From the NCBI RefSeq assembly GCF_029893365.1, contig NZ_JARXUZ010000001.1, positions 1,736,001 through 1,800,000 of the forward strand: 64,000 nucleotides of DNA. The letters run 5' to 3'. Under the pieces are notes generated by a model. It saw only the letters and a list, made by a program, of their open reading frames with translations. It did no database searches and was not told the origin of the DNA. Numbering within the stretch: position 1 is the first letter of the stretch; every line of letters begins with the position of its first letter. Source of the stretch: Cryobacterium sp. CG_9.6. GTDB taxonomy: Bacteria; Actinomycetota; Actinomycetes; Actinomycetales; Microbacteriaceae. Positions 8,400-17,640 of this stretch are shown here, piece by piece. The translations under genes were made by a program, and so were the position numbers.

Positions 8400-10604
8400 G
8401 TGGGACCGCACACCGCTCTCGATGTCATGCGCCAATCCGGATCAATTCTGACCGGAATGAGGTGCGCAGATGAACTCACCGTGTCCTCAAGCCGCGACGG
8501 TGGCGCACGTGCCGTCAGGCTTCTGGCTTCCGCCGCTCTGGATCCCACTGATCAGCTCACCGCGATTGCCGCCGTGCACGCCCTGGCCCGCATCTTCGAT
8601 GACGCGGCCGACGATGTTCTGGTGCCGCTTCTGACACACGAGTCCGGTTTTCTGCGGGAGCACGCCGCCTGGGCTTTCGGCGTGCGTCTGCCGCGCCTTG
8701 ACGCCGTGGCCGGACTGGTTCGAATGGTCATTGACGGCGGTTTTGCCGGCATGGTGGCCCAGCGCACGCTCGAACAGTGGTCGGCGTCAACCGCCGACTC
8801 TGTGGCGCTTGCCTTGGAAGCTGCGCTGCTCGGAATTCGAGAGTCCGGTGCCCGCGCACGCCTCGTGGAAACCATCGGGCTCGTGCCCGGTCGCATTCCG
8901 GAGCGGATGCTGCGCCAGGTGGCCGTGGATTTCGCCGAACCGCTCGAGGCGCGCGCGGCAGCTGTGGCCGCTCTCGGTGACCGCGATGCAGACGAGACCA
9001 ATATTCGACTCGTCACGGACCTGTCCTTTGAGGAGGGCGAGCTGGCCAGCGTGGCTCGGCTCGCGCTGTATGACCTCACCGCGGCCCGTCACCCCCGACC
9101 GCCGTGGAGTCATGGCACGACCATCGCTCAGCTTTTCTTGCACGCCGATATTGACGGTGAACTCTCCCGTGTCGGTTCCGGCGACAACGGCGGAATCGCC
9201 ACCCTGCTCGTGCGCCTCGGTGATGCTCTTGTTGCTGGCCACCGGGCATCCGGTGTCGACTTCAACAGCCGCTCGGACCTCAACGCCACGGAGCAGGTCG
9301 AGCGGGTCATTACGCTCTCCCGCGGCACGCACGCCACGGCGTTTGCGGCACTGCCGGAGGTGGCATCCACTCTTTCTGGCCACGCTTTTGCTGCCATTCC
9401 CTTTCTCGGTGACGTTGTCCCGGCCGCGGAGGCCTGGCCACGGCGTATCGCCACCGAGCGCGGTATTCGCCGGGTACTGCGCGCTGCCGGAACCGTTGAT
9501 GCCATTCACCTGCGCATGGCCGATGTCGGCAGCCTCGCGGCGGCAACCGTGGCTCGAGAACTGGACATTCCCATCGTCTTCACCGTGGCACCCGACCCGC
9601 ATGCGGTCATCGACTCCATGGAGCGATCCGGGGCATTGACCCGCGCCCAGTTCGGCAAGGTTGACGAAGTCGAGCACTTCTGGTTTCGGGCGCGACTGGT
9701 GCAACGACTGGCCGCCGATGCCGCCCACACCGTGTTCTTTCCCCGCCCCGATCTGGAGAAGGACATGCGCGATCTCGTGGGCATCGACGTCAACGCTCAC
9801 CCCGAGCGGCACACGGTCGTGGCGGAGGGCATTGACCTGACGGTGATCGAACGTTCCCTCGCCGAGGTGCTCACGCCCCGCCAGGGCGCTCCCACCTCGC
9901 CAGCCCTGACCGAACTTGATGATCTCCTCCGGCGTCTCCCGGAAGAACGCCGCGATCTCCCGCTGTTGATCTCGGTGGGTCGGTTGCACCGGGTGAAGGG
10001 GATGGCGAGCCTCGTGGAAGCGTGGGCAGCCGACCCCACCCTGCACGGACGAAGCAACCTGATCATTGTGGGTGGTGACCTGGAGCATCCGTCGTCGGAC
10101 GAGCAGGAGCAGCTCCGACGCATGGATGCCGTGATCCCCCTGTCAGGCGCAGTGAATCACGGGCTGATCCTGGCTGGGCATCGCGCCAACGACACCGTGG
10201 CCCGGTGGCTCGTTGCCGCACGGTTTGGCCGGCCCGGGTTGAGCGCCCCGCACGGCGTGTATGTGTGCGCCAGCGTGAAGGAGGAATTTGGTTTGGCCCT
10301 CCTCGAAGCCATGGCCACCGGTCTGCCTGTTGTTGCCCCGGATGCCGGGGGCCCGGCCACCTACGTGGAGCAGGGCGTCACGGGGTTCCTCGTGGATACC
10401 GGGAGCAGCTCGGCTCTGGCCGGCGCGGTCTCGGAGGCACTGGAGGTGGCGATCGGACCGTTCGGCCCCGAGTACGCCGAACGTGGTCGCAACATGGTGG
10501 CCCGATCGTTTACGATTCAAGCCATGGCCCGTTCTCTCACCAACGTCTACCGTGATGTCGCGGACGCCGCGGAAACCGCCACGTGGGCGTTGAACGCCTC
10601 GTGA
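8400..10604 (+). CDS. HEAT-repeat/GT4 fusion glycosyltransferase
   Basis: A 734-residue two-part protein. The first 170 residues or so are alanine/leucine-rich helical repeats of HEAT type (for example TAIAAVHALARIFDDAADD and EPLEARAAAVAALGDRDAD). The rest is a GT-B fold GT4 glycosyltransferase: a donor-domain SVGRLHRVKGMASLVEAW near residue 523, and the nucleotide-sugar site SVKEEFGLALLEAMATGLPV near 627 followed by APDAGGPATYVEQGVTGFLV. I chose GTG 8400 because GGGAG lies 7 bases before it; an upstream GTG at 8349 lacks a site. It overlaps the next glycosyltransferase by 4 bases. Acceptor and sugar are unknown. Confidence 0.85.
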   Translation: MGPHTALDVMRQSGSILTGMRCADELTVSSSRDGGARAVRLLASAALDPTDQLTAIAAVHALARIFDDAADDVLVPLLTHESGFLREHAAWAFGVRLPRLDAVAGLVRMVIDGGFAGMVAQRTLEQWSASTADSVALALEAALLGIRESGARARLVETIGLVPGRIPERMLRQVAVDFAEPLEARAAAVAALGDRDADETNIRLVTDLSFEEGELASVARLALYDLTAARHPRPPWSHGTTIAQLFLHADIDGELSRVGSGDNGGIATLLVRLGDALVAGHRASGVDFNSRSDLNATEQVERVITLSRGTHATAFAALPEVASTLSGHAFAAIPFLGDVVPAAEAWPRRIATERGIRRVLRAAGTVDAIHLRMADVGSLAAATVARELDIPIVFTVAPDPHAVIDSMERSGALTRAQFGKVDEVEHFWFRARLVQRLAADAAHTVFFPRPDLEKDMRDLVGIDVNAHPERHTVVAEGIDLTVIERSLAEVLTPRQGAPTSPALTELDDLLRRLPEERRDLPLLISVGRLHRVKGMASLVEAWAADPTLHGRSNLIIVGGDLEHPSSDEQEQLRRMDAVIPLSGAVNHGLILAGHRANDTVARWLVAARFGRPGLSAPHGVYVCASVKEEFGLALLEAMATGLPVVAPDAGGPATYVEQGVTGFLVDTGSSSALAGAVSEALEVAIGPFGPEYAERGRNMVARSFTIQAMARSLTNVYRDVADAAETATWALNAS

Positions 10605-11917
10605 CGCTCCTGATCATCAGCCCCGACTACGCGTCCCACCTGTTTCCTCTGGCCACCCTCGGCACCGCCTGGCAGCAGGCCGGGGAGCGCGTCGTGGTGG
10701 CCAGCGGTCCCGCCACAGCCGACATCGTGCGCGGGTTCGGATTTGAGCGTGAAAACCTGCAGCTGGGACGCGGTTCCAACCCGGGTGTTATTCGTGCGGA
10801 GGCGCAGCCGACGGGGGAAGATGATGCCCTGCGCGGCTTCTTCGCGGCCACCCGGCTGGGCATGGTGGAGACCCTCACATTTCAGGCGGAGGCCCGCAGC
10901 AACGATCTGTTGTGGAACCCGGTAGAGATTGCTCGGAACGTTCAGCGGCTGGTCGAGAAGGTGCGTCCCGATCAGGTGATCGTGGACCACCTGGCGTTCT
11001 CAGCGCGGCTCGGTCTGATGACGGCGGGCATTCACCATGCCGATGTTGTTCTCGGACACCCGTCTGCGCTGCCCGTTGCCGGCGAGGTGTACGGTTACCC
11101 GCCGGAATGGCCGGACATCTTTCATCCCGACGCCAATGATTTGGCCGAGCTACTCCTGCTGTGCGAGGCCGTGCGTGACACGTTCACCGCACAGTGGAAC
11201 GCGGCCCTGGCCGAGCTTGACCCGCAGGCTGTGCCCAGCAGAGATGCGTTCCAGGAGACCGGCGATGTGCTGCTGCTCAACTATCCTGCAGAACTGCACC
11301 GTCCCGAGCGCGGTCTTCTCCTCCCCGAGCATGCCTTTCTCGGGTCGGCGGTGCGCGTGGAGGCAACAGATGCCGAGGTCGAGGCGTGGCTGGACGCCGG
11401 GAGTGAACCGGTGGTGTACGTGAGCTTCGGGAGCTTCCTCTCCGTGCGCGGAGATGTGCTGGAGAAGGTCGTGGCGGCACTGCAGGGACTCGACGTGCGG
11501 GTGGCCCTCGCCTCCGGGTCTACGGATCCGGCCTCGCTCGGACCGATTCCCGAGAACTGGCTGGTACGTGGTTTTCTTCCGCAGGTGCGGCTCCTCGATC
11601 ACTCGGTGCTGGCGGTGAGTCACGGAGGAAATAACAGTGTGACCGAGGCGATGACCGCTGGCGTTCCGCTGCTCCTGCTGCCCTTCTCCACCGATCAGTT
11701 CGCTGGAGCGGCCGCCCTCGACACCGCAGGTTTCGGTGAGACGCTCGACCCGAACCGGACGTCTGTTGCGCAGTTGCGAGCCGCGATCGTGCGGCTGCTG
11801 GCACTCGACGGACACGCGAGAGAGCGCCTGACCAGCCTCGGCGAGTCGCTTTCGGGCGGCACCGGACCACGACGCGCCTTCGATGCGCTCACGGGAGTGC
11901 GTGCCGGTTCGGTCTGA
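10601..11917 (+). CDS. GT1-type glycosyltransferase (UDP-glycosyltransferase-like)
   Basis: A 438-residue GT-B glycosyltransferase of the MGT/UGT type. The C-terminal donor-binding region contains PVVYVSFGSFLSVRGD, NWLVRGFLPQVRLLDHS and the signature SHGGNNSVTEAMTAGVPLLL. The GTG start overlaps the stop of the HEAT-GT4 gene (GTGA), so the two are translated together; an in-frame GTG at 10583 would add six residues. Such enzymes often glycosylate lipids or small hydrophobic acceptors. The pairing with a retaining GT4 enzyme suggests two-step assembly of one glycoside, but neither substrate can be read from sequence. Confidence 0.85.
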   Translation: MTLLIISPDYASHLFPLATLGTAWQQAGERVVVASGPATADIVRGFGFERENLQLGRGSNPGVIRAEAQPTGEDDALRGFFAATRLGMVETLTFQAEARSNDLLWNPVEIARNVQRLVEKVRPDQVIVDHLAFSARLGLMTAGIHHADVVLGHPSALPVAGEVYGYPPEWPDIFHPDANDLAELLLLCEAVRDTFTAQWNAALAELDPQAVPSRDAFQETGDVLLLNYPAELHRPERGLLLPEHAFLGSAVRVEATDAEVEAWLDAGSEPVVYVSFGSFLSVRGDVLEKVVAALQGLDVRVALASGSTDPASLGPIPENWLVRGFLPQVRLLDHSVLAVSHGGNNSVTEAMTAGVPLLLLPFSTDQFAGAAALDTAGFGETLDPNRTSVAQLRAAIVRLLALDGHARERLTSLGESLSGGTGPRRAFDALTGVRAGSV

Positions 11918-12038
11918 GGGTTTTCTCGCGCGGTAGGTTGCGCGAACCGGTACCGCGAACTCGCGTGAGCACGCTAGCCTCGGTCACACCGGGGTCACCG
12001 TTGGTGGTGTGCACGCCCGGACCCGAAAGGTGGACGAC

Positions 12039-13295
12039 GTGGTTGACGCAGCAGAGATAACAGCCCCCCGGGTTACGACGGTGCGCGTGGGGGAGTTGCC
12101 GGCACCGGTACCGGCCTGTGATGAGAGTATTTGGCGAGTACTCGGCAGTCCGCTGGTGTCGGGCGACGCCGAGGGTGACGCCGCGGGCTCGCTCCTCGGC
12201 GAGACGATCGCCGTCAAGGACCTCTTCGAGGTGGCCGGGTTTGCGGTGGGTGCCGGGGTGCCGGACTACCTGCGCGGCGGAAAGGCCGCCGTGACGTCGG
12301 CGGCAGCCGTGCGCGCTCTGCTCGCGGCGGGGGCATCCGTTCGCGGCATTGCCCAAACCGACGAGTTCGCCTACAGTTTGGCCGGTGACAATGAGCACTA
12401 CGGAACACCGCCCAACGCCCGCGCACCGGGTGCGTTACCGGGCGGGTCCTCCAGCGGTCCGGCCGCTGCCGTGGCTCTGGGGCACGCGAGCATCGGCCTC
12501 GCCACCGACACGGCCGGTTCCACCCGGGTTCCGGCGTCGTATCAGGGTCTCTGGGGATTGCGCAGCACGCACGACGCGGTGAGCCGGGAAGGACTGCTGC
12601 CGCTTGCTCCGAGTTTTGATGCCGTGGGCTGGATCACACGCACACCCGAGGTACTGCGTCTCGCTGCGGCTGCCTCGCTCGACCTGTCAGCTCAGATGGA
12701 ACCGGAGTCGCCGTGTGTCGTGGCGGTCTCGCTTGTTTTCGCCGCCACGGAGGCGGTGCAGGCCTCGTTCGTGAGTCTGCTCGACCGTGTGCACGGTGAC
12801 GGTCTGCTGTCCGAGCCGGCCATTGTGGATCTGGGAGCGCTCGACCCCCTGCTGAGCGCGTTCCGCACGGTTCAGGGCGCAGAGGCCTGGCGTTCCCACG
12901 GTTCCTGGATCGATGAGCACCCCGGGGCGCTGGGCGCTGCCGTTGCCACGCGCTTCGAGGCTGCCCGTCGGGTGAGCGAGAGCGAAGAAGCGGATGCCCG
13001 GGGGATCCTGCACGAGGCCCGCGAGCACCTGGATGCCGTTCTGGACAACCGCGTTCTGCTCCTGCCGAGCGCATCGTCGGGAGCCCCCAACCGCGATGCT
13101 CACCCGTCGGTGATCAACGCAGCGCGGGAGGCGACGCTGCTGCTCACCTGCCTTGCGGCCATCGGCGGCTATCCGGCCGTCTCCGCGCCGCTTCTGGCCG
13201 CAGACGGGCGAGCCGTTGGGCTCTCCCTCGTCGGGCCTCGATTCAGTGACCTGGCCCTCGTGGATCTGGCCGCCCGGCTGGCTAGTCGCGACTGA
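12039..13295 (+). CDS. amidase-signature hydrolase in the ureide cluster
   Basis: A 418-residue amidase-signature enzyme. The Ser-cisSer-Lys triad can be placed: Lys in ETIAVKDLFEVAG, the GGSSSGPAAAVALGH glycine-serine box, and the nucleophile in DTAGSTRVPASYQGLWGLR. AAAGG eight bases before GTG 12039 fixes this start; the frame is open ten codons further upstream to GTG 12009. Lying next to the purine/ureide catabolic genes, it may hydrolyse allophanate, a ureido acid or oxamate. The family is broad and the substrate is not determined. Confidence 0.85.
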   Translation: MVDAAEITAPRVTTVRVGELPAPVPACDESIWRVLGSPLVSGDAEGDAAGSLLGETIAVKDLFEVAGFAVGAGVPDYLRGGKAAVTSAAAVRALLAAGASVRGIAQTDEFAYSLAGDNEHYGTPPNARAPGALPGGSSSGPAAAVALGHASIGLATDTAGSTRVPASYQGLWGLRSTHDAVSREGLLPLAPSFDAVGWITRTPEVLRLAAAASLDLSAQMEPESPCVVAVSLVFAATEAVQASFVSLLDRVHGDGLLSEPAIVDLGALDPLLSAFRTVQGAEAWRSHGSWIDEHPGALGAAVATRFEAARRVSESEEADARGILHEAREHLDAVLDNRVLLLPSASSGAPNRDAHPSVINAAREATLLLTCLAAIGGYPAVSAPLLAADGRAVGLSLVGPRFSDLALVDLAARLASRD

Positions 13296-13316
13296 GCCCG
13301 GTCGCGACTGAGCCCG
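13285..13316 (+). repeat. 16-bp tandem duplication over the amidase stop
   Basis: GTCGCGACTGAGCCCG occurs twice in direct succession (13285-13300, 13301-13316). The TGA stop of the amidase lies in the first copy, so the second copy falls in the short gap before the convergent pump gene. Confidence 0.9.
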
Positions 13317-13317
13317 G

Positions 13318-14439
13318 TCAGGACGGGATTCTGGTTGGTTCCGGTGCAGCCACCGGCTGGGCGGGAAAGAGGCGGGGACGCAGCCACAGGGCCACATAGA
13401 CAAGGGCAATGAGGGCGGGCACTTCGATGAGTGGTCCCACGATTCCGGCCAGTGCCTGCCCGCTCGTGGCCCCAAACGTACCGATCGCCACGGCGATGGC
13501 CAGTTCAAAGTTGTTGCCGGTGGCCGTGAACGCCAGCGTGGTCGTTCGCTCATAGGGCAGACCCGCCAGCTTGCCCACACCAAACCCGAGAAGAAACATC
13601 ACGGCGAAGTAGACGAGCATGGGGAGCGCAATGCGGAGCACGTCGAGTGGGGCGGCTAAGACCTGCTCACCCTGCAGGGCAAAGAGCAGCACGATGGTGA
13701 AGAGCAGCCCGTAGAGAGCGAACGGTCCCACGCGGGGGAGAAATTTCGCCTCGTACCAGTCGCGGCCGCGGCGTGCTTCTCCAATTCGACGCGACAGGTA
13801 GCCCGCAACCAGCGGAATCCCCAGAAAGACAAGAACGCTCACGGTGATGGCCCAGAAAGAAAAGTCTGCGCTCGTGGTGGGAAGTCCCAACCAGCCGGGC
13901 AGGATCTGCAGATAGAACCAGCCGAGGGCTCCAAAGGCAATGACCTGAAAAACGGAGTTCACGGCCACGAGGAACGCGGCTGCCTCTCGGTCACCACAGG
14001 CCAGATCATTCCAGATGAGCACCATGGCGATGCAGCGGGCGAGGCCCACAATGATGAGTCCGGTGCGGTACTCCGGCAGATCCGGGAGGAAGATCCAGGC
14101 GAGGACGAACATGAGTGCCGGCCCGAGGATCCAGTTGAGCAGCAGAGAGGACACCAGCAGGCGCCTGTCGCCGGCAACGGCCCGGGCATCGGAATATCGT
14201 ACTTTCGCGAGGACCGGATACATCATGACCAGCAGGCCCAGAGCGATGGGAATACTCACCGTTCCGATCGAGAACGCGTGTAGGGCGTTGCCCACAGCGG
14301 GTACGTATGCGGCGAGGAGGAGGCCGACGCCCATGGCGGCGAGGATCCACACCGGAAGGTAACGGTCGGTGAGACCGAGTCGGGGCGCGGAGACCGGTGA
14401 GGACCGGGTGGCGGCGGGAAATGGTGCGGGAGAAATCAT
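13318..14439 (-). CDS. arsB: ACR3-type arsenite efflux permease
   Basis: A 373-residue membrane protein with about ten hydrophobic segments, matching the ACR3 (BASS superfamily) arsenite/antimonite efflux pumps. The characteristic GLARCIAMVLIWNDLACGD segment contains the cysteine conserved for As(III) transport, followed by EAAAFLVAVNSVFQV. It is divergent from an arsR-type regulator gene with a shared inverted-repeat operator. It interrupts the ureide cluster and has no functional link to it, so it looks like an inserted resistance cassette. No arsenate reductase gene is adjacent. Confidence 0.94.
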   Translation of the reverse strand: MISPAPFPAATRSSPVSAPRLGLTDRYLPVWILAAMGVGLLLAAYVPAVGNALHAFSIGTVSIPIALGLLVMMYPVLAKVRYSDARAVAGDRRLLVSSLLLNWILGPALMFVLAWIFLPDLPEYRTGLIIVGLARCIAMVLIWNDLACGDREAAAFLVAVNSVFQVIAFGALGWFYLQILPGWLGLPTTSADFSFWAITVSVLVFLGIPLVAGYLSRRIGEARRGRDWYEAKFLPRVGPFALYGLLFTIVLLFALQGEQVLAAPLDVLRIALPMLVYFAVMFLLGFGVGKLAGLPYERTTTLAFTATGNNFELAIAVAIGTFGATSGQALAGIVGPLIEVPALIALVYVALWLRPRLFPAQPVAAPEPTRIPS

Positions 14440-14472
14440 TGGGCGCGGTCGCCTCCACGGTAAGATCGAATT

Positions 14473-14508
14473 GCATCGATGTTGAAAGTCTGACGAATAT
14501 ATCGATGC
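14473..14508. promoter_or_regulatory. candidate ArsR operator in the divergent arsenic promoter
   Basis: GCATCGAT (14473-14480) and ATCGATGC (14501-14508) form a perfect inverted repeat separated by 20 bases in the 112-base region between the pump and regulator genes. Each half is followed by a TTG-type element (GTTGAAAGTC, CTTGTCAATC). Position and symmetry fit binding by the adjacent ArsR protein and arsenite-relieved repression of both genes. Confidence 0.6.
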
Positions 14509-14551
14509 TTGTCAATCTGACCCTGTCGTTACCTGTGGAGAGGATGTTCTC

Positions 14552-14950
14552 GTGCCGTCAACCGCGATGCTGCCCCTGATCGACGTGAGCGCTCACCGAG
14601 TGGCCGCAACCCGGGTGCTGACCCCGGAGCGGGCCAGCGAGATGGCGCGCACGTTCAAGGCCATCTCCGACCCCACGCGCTTGCGCCTCATCACCATGAT
14701 CGCCGGGCATCAGAACGCCGAGGCCTGTGTGTGCGATCTCACCGCGCCCCTCGATCTCGGACAGCCGACCGTGTCCCATCACCTGAAGATTCTTGTTGAG
14801 GCCGGCATCCTCAAGAGAGAGCAGCGTGGCACCTGGGCGTACTACACGCTGGTACACGGCGCGCTGGATTCCCTTGCGCAGCTGCTCGTCTCCCTTGAGT
14901 CGGCCTCTCCGATAGCTGGCGGAAACACGACTGAAACGCCCAATCCGTAA
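14552..14950 (+). CDS. arsR: ArsR-family arsenic-responsive repressor
   Basis: A 132-residue winged-helix ArsR/SmtB repressor. The DNA-binding helix is in LGQPTVSHHLKILVEAGIL, preceded by the metalloid site EACVCDLTAPL whose Cys-Val-Cys pair matches As(III)-binding ArsR proteins. GAGAGG lies eight bases before the GTG start; an ATG at 14567 is a weaker alternative. It is divergent from the ACR3 pump gene and probably represses both through the intergenic inverted repeat. Confidence 0.92.
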   Translation: MPSTAMLPLIDVSAHRVAATRVLTPERASEMARTFKAISDPTRLRLITMIAGHQNAEACVCDLTAPLDLGQPTVSHHLKILVEAGILKREQRGTWAYYTLVHGALDSLAQLLVSLESASPIAGGNTTETPNP

Positions 14951-15016
14951 GCTCACCCGTAGACCACCGGAATCCACCGCACCGGGACCGTGTCTGCGAG
15001 CCAAGGGAGCGTTACC

Positions 15017-16315
15017 GTGTCCACTCTTCCGATCAATCCGCCGCCGCGACTGTTGATGGGCCCCGGCCCGATCAACGCTGACCCTCGGGTTCTGCGGGCC
15101 ATGTCTGCCCAACTGCTCGGCCAGTTCGACCCGGTCATGACCGAGTATATGAACGAGACCCAGGCGCTCTACCGTGACGTGTTCGACACCAGCAATGAGC
15201 ACACACTTCTCGTGGACGGCACCTCGCGTGCCGGGATCGAGGCCGCGCTGGTGTCGCTCATCGAGCCCGGCGATCGGGTGCTCGTTCCCGTCTTCGGTCG
15301 GTTCGGGCTTCTGCTGGCCGAGATTGCCGAACGAGCGGGTGCCGAGGTGCATGTGCGTCACGTGGAGTGGGGGCAGGTGTTCACGGCGGAGGCTATCGAG
15401 CAGGCGATCGTAGAAACCCGGCCGCAACTCCTGGCTGTCGTGCACGGCGACACCTCCACCACCATGATGCAGCCGCTGGCCGAGCTGGGGGATATCTGCT
15501 CCCGACACGGTGTTCTCTTTTACACCGACGTCACGGCGTCGCTCGGCGGTAATGCCTTTCAGGCGGATGCCTGGGGCCTCGACGCCGTGACGGCCGGCCT
15601 CCAAAAATGCCTCGCCGGTCCCTCGGGAACAGCGCCCGCCACATTCTCGCCCCGTGCGGCAGCGGTCATCCGCTCTCGCTCCCACGTGGAGGCCGGGATT
15701 CGCGAAACCGGCGATGTGCTGGCGCACCGCCCCATCCGCTCCAACTACTTTGACCTGTCGATGCTCTTCGACTACGGGGGTGCCCGGCGACTCAACCACC
15801 ACACCGAGGCGACAACCGCGCTGTATGGCGCACGGGAATGTGCCCGCCTCCTCGTGGACGAGGGAATGTCGGCCGCGATTGAGCGGCATCGGCTCCACGG
15901 CTCGGCCATGCTGGCGGGCGTTCAGGGCCTCGGGCTGAGCGTATTCGGTGACCTCGAACATCGCATGAATAATGTTGTGGCGGTGTGGATTCCGGACGGG
16001 GTGAATGGTGACGAGGTGCGCGGGGTGATGCTGAACGACTTTGGAATTGAAATTGGAACGTCGTTTGGGCCCCTGCACGGACAGGTGTGGCGAATTGGCA
16101 CCATGGGCTACAACGCCCGGAAAGACGCGGTGCTCACCACACTGGCCGTGCTGGAACAGGTGCTGCGTCGCTCGGGTGCCCGGGTTGCCGGTGGCGGGGG
16201 AGTTGGAGCAGCCCTGGACCGCTACGACGATGCCGCCCGGCCCGGAGTAAGCCCGGAGACCGGTTCGATGTCAGCGGCGAGCGCCGTGGCCGGCCCACGC
16301 CTCGCAGCCTCATGA
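15017..16315 (+). CDS. pucG: class V aminotransferase, (S)-ureidoglycine-glyoxylate type (PucG-like)
   Basis: A 432-residue PLP-dependent fold-type I aminotransferase with PRLLMGPGPINADPRVL at the N-terminus and the PLP lysine at Lys197 (AGLQKCLAGPSG). Within a uricase-allantoinase-allantoate hydrolase cluster it most likely moves the amino group of (S)-ureidoglycine to glyoxylate, giving oxalurate and glycine, as PucG of Bacillus does. AAGGGAG seven bases upstream supports GTG 15017; GTG 14990 would add nine residues. The stop overlaps the next start (ATGA). An alanine-glyoxylate or serine-glyoxylate aminotransferase is the alternative. Confidence 0.85.
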   Translation: MSTLPINPPPRLLMGPGPINADPRVLRAMSAQLLGQFDPVMTEYMNETQALYRDVFDTSNEHTLLVDGTSRAGIEAALVSLIEPGDRVLVPVFGRFGLLLAEIAERAGAEVHVRHVEWGQVFTAEAIEQAIVETRPQLLAVVHGDTSTTMMQPLAELGDICSRHGVLFYTDVTASLGGNAFQADAWGLDAVTAGLQKCLAGPSGTAPATFSPRAAAVIRSRSHVEAGIRETGDVLAHRPIRSNYFDLSMLFDYGGARRLNHHTEATTALYGARECARLLVDEGMSAAIERHRLHGSAMLAGVQGLGLSVFGDLEHRMNNVVAVWIPDGVNGDEVRGVMLNDFGIEIGTSFGPLHGQVWRIGTMGYNARKDAVLTTLAVLEQVLRRSGARVAGGGGVGAALDRYDDAARPGVSPETGSMSAASAVAGPRLAAS

Positions 16316-17625
16316 CGACCGAGCATCAGGCCGGCGCACCGAGCAGCACCGGCGCACCGAGCAGCACCGGCGCACCGAGCAGCACCGTCGCGGCGGCCCG
16401 CATCCTGGAACGCTGTGATGTGCTCGCCACCCATACGTCACGCAGCGACGGTCTCATTGAGCGCGTCTACCTGTCGCCGGAGCACACGGCCGTGAATACC
16501 CTCACCGCTGGGTGGATGACCGAGGCGGGCCTCGACACCTGGCAGGACGCCGCCGGTAACCAGTGTGCACGCCGAGAGGGTGTTACTGCCGGGTTGCCGG
16601 CGCTCCTGCTCGGGTCTCATCTTGATACGGTTCCCGCGGCTGGCCGGTACGACGGAATTCTGGGCGTGCTGGTGGCTATTGCCGTCGCCGAGCGCATCGG
16701 CGCCTCCGGTACTGAGCTGCCCTTCGCCCTGGAAGTGGTGGCTTTTGGCGACGAGGAGGGCACCCGCTTCGGCACGACGCTGCTCGGAAGTCGCGCCCTG
16801 GACGGTACCTGGCAACCGGAGTGGCTGAAGCTACGGGATGCGCAGGGCGTGAGCCTGGCGGAGGCGTTCACCGCTTTCGGGCTCGATCCGGCGGCACTCG
16901 ACACGGCCGCACGACGCCCCGCGGAGCTGCTCGGCTATCTGGAGGTGCACATTGAGCAGGCTCCCGTTCTCTTCGACTCCCACCGCGCTCTCGGCATCGT
17001 CACGTCAATTGCGGGTGCCGTTCGACGCCAGATCACCATTGAGGGCCACGCTGGTCACGCAGGTACCCCGTGGCACGCACGCCGTGATGCGCTTGCCGGG
17101 GCGAGCGAGGCCATTCTCGCCATCGAAACCGTCGCCCGATCCACGGGACTCATCGCCACCGTGGGTCACCTGCAGGTCTTTCCTGACGCGGTCAACGTCA
17201 TCCCCGGTCGGGTGGAGTTCAGCCTCGACCTTCGCGGCGAGCACGACGCGCAGCGGGACGCGGGTTGGGCGCGCATCACCGCCGCGCTGGGGACGGCGTG
17301 CGAGCGCCGAGGGCTCACGTTCACGACCGTGCAGACGCACACCGCGGCCGCGGCCCACTGTAGCCCGCGACTGCGGGCGGCGATGGCGGCCGGCATCCGC
17401 TGTACAGCCCAGGGAGCGGATGCTCCGGAACTGCTATCCATGGCCGGTCACGACGCCATGGCGGTGGCGGCCATCACCGAGATCGGCATGCTCTTTGTAC
17501 GGTGCACGAACGGGGTGAGTCATCATCCCGACGAGGCGGTGACGGAGGCGGATGTGGCCGCAGCCATCGACGCTCTCGAGGGGGCCGTGCTGGCCCTGGC
17601 CGCCGAGTACGTCCAGCACGCATGA
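16312..17625 (+). CDS. allC: allantoate amidohydrolase-type M20 hydrolase
   Basis: A 437-residue M20-family zinc amidohydrolase (allantoate amidohydrolase/N-carbamoyl amino acid hydrolase group). Metal and substrate motifs visible are LGSHLDTVPAAGRYDG, FGDEEGTRFG, LEVHIEQAP, GHAGHAGT and SMAGHDAMAV. It would convert allantoate to ureidoglycine, carbon dioxide and ammonia, feeding the aminotransferase encoded just upstream. The ATG overlaps the upstream stop by 4 bases; the frame is open further upstream but that part is the other gene. The N-terminus holds three copies of GAPSST from an 18-bp tandem repeat, an unusual extension without known role. Confidence 0.88.
   Translation: MTTEHQAGAPSSTGAPSSTGAPSSTVAAARILERCDVLATHTSRSDGLIERVYLSPEHTAVNTLTAGWMTEAGLDTWQDAAGNQCARREGVTAGLPALLLGSHLDTVPAAGRYDGILGVLVAIAVAERIGASGTELPFALEVVAFGDEEGTRFGTTLLGSRALDGTWQPEWLKLRDAQGVSLAEAFTAFGLDPAALDTAARRPAELLGYLEVHIEQAPVLFDSHRALGIVTSIAGAVRRQITIEGHAGHAGTPWHARRDALAGASEAILAIETVARSTGLIATVGHLQVFPDAVNVIPGRVEFSLDLRGEHDAQRDAGWARITAALGTACERRGLTFTTVQTHTAAAAHCSPRLRAAMAAGIRCTAQGADAPELLSMAGHDAMAVAAITEIGMLFVRCTNGVSHHPDEAVTEADVAAAIDALEGAVLALAAEYVQHA
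16333..16386 (+). repeat. 18-bp x 3 tandem repeat inside the allC start region
   Basis: GGCGCACCGAGCAGCACC is present three times in a row (16333, 16351, 16369), all in frame, encoding GAPSST three times just after the start codon of the M20 hydrolase. Confidence 0.93.
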
Positions 17626-17640
17626 GCGGCACGAGCGCGA

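Noticed and set aside
16087..16311. Upstream extension of the allantoate amidohydrolase
   Set aside because: The added 75 codons lie inside pucG in another frame. The ATGA overlap at 16312 is the natural start.
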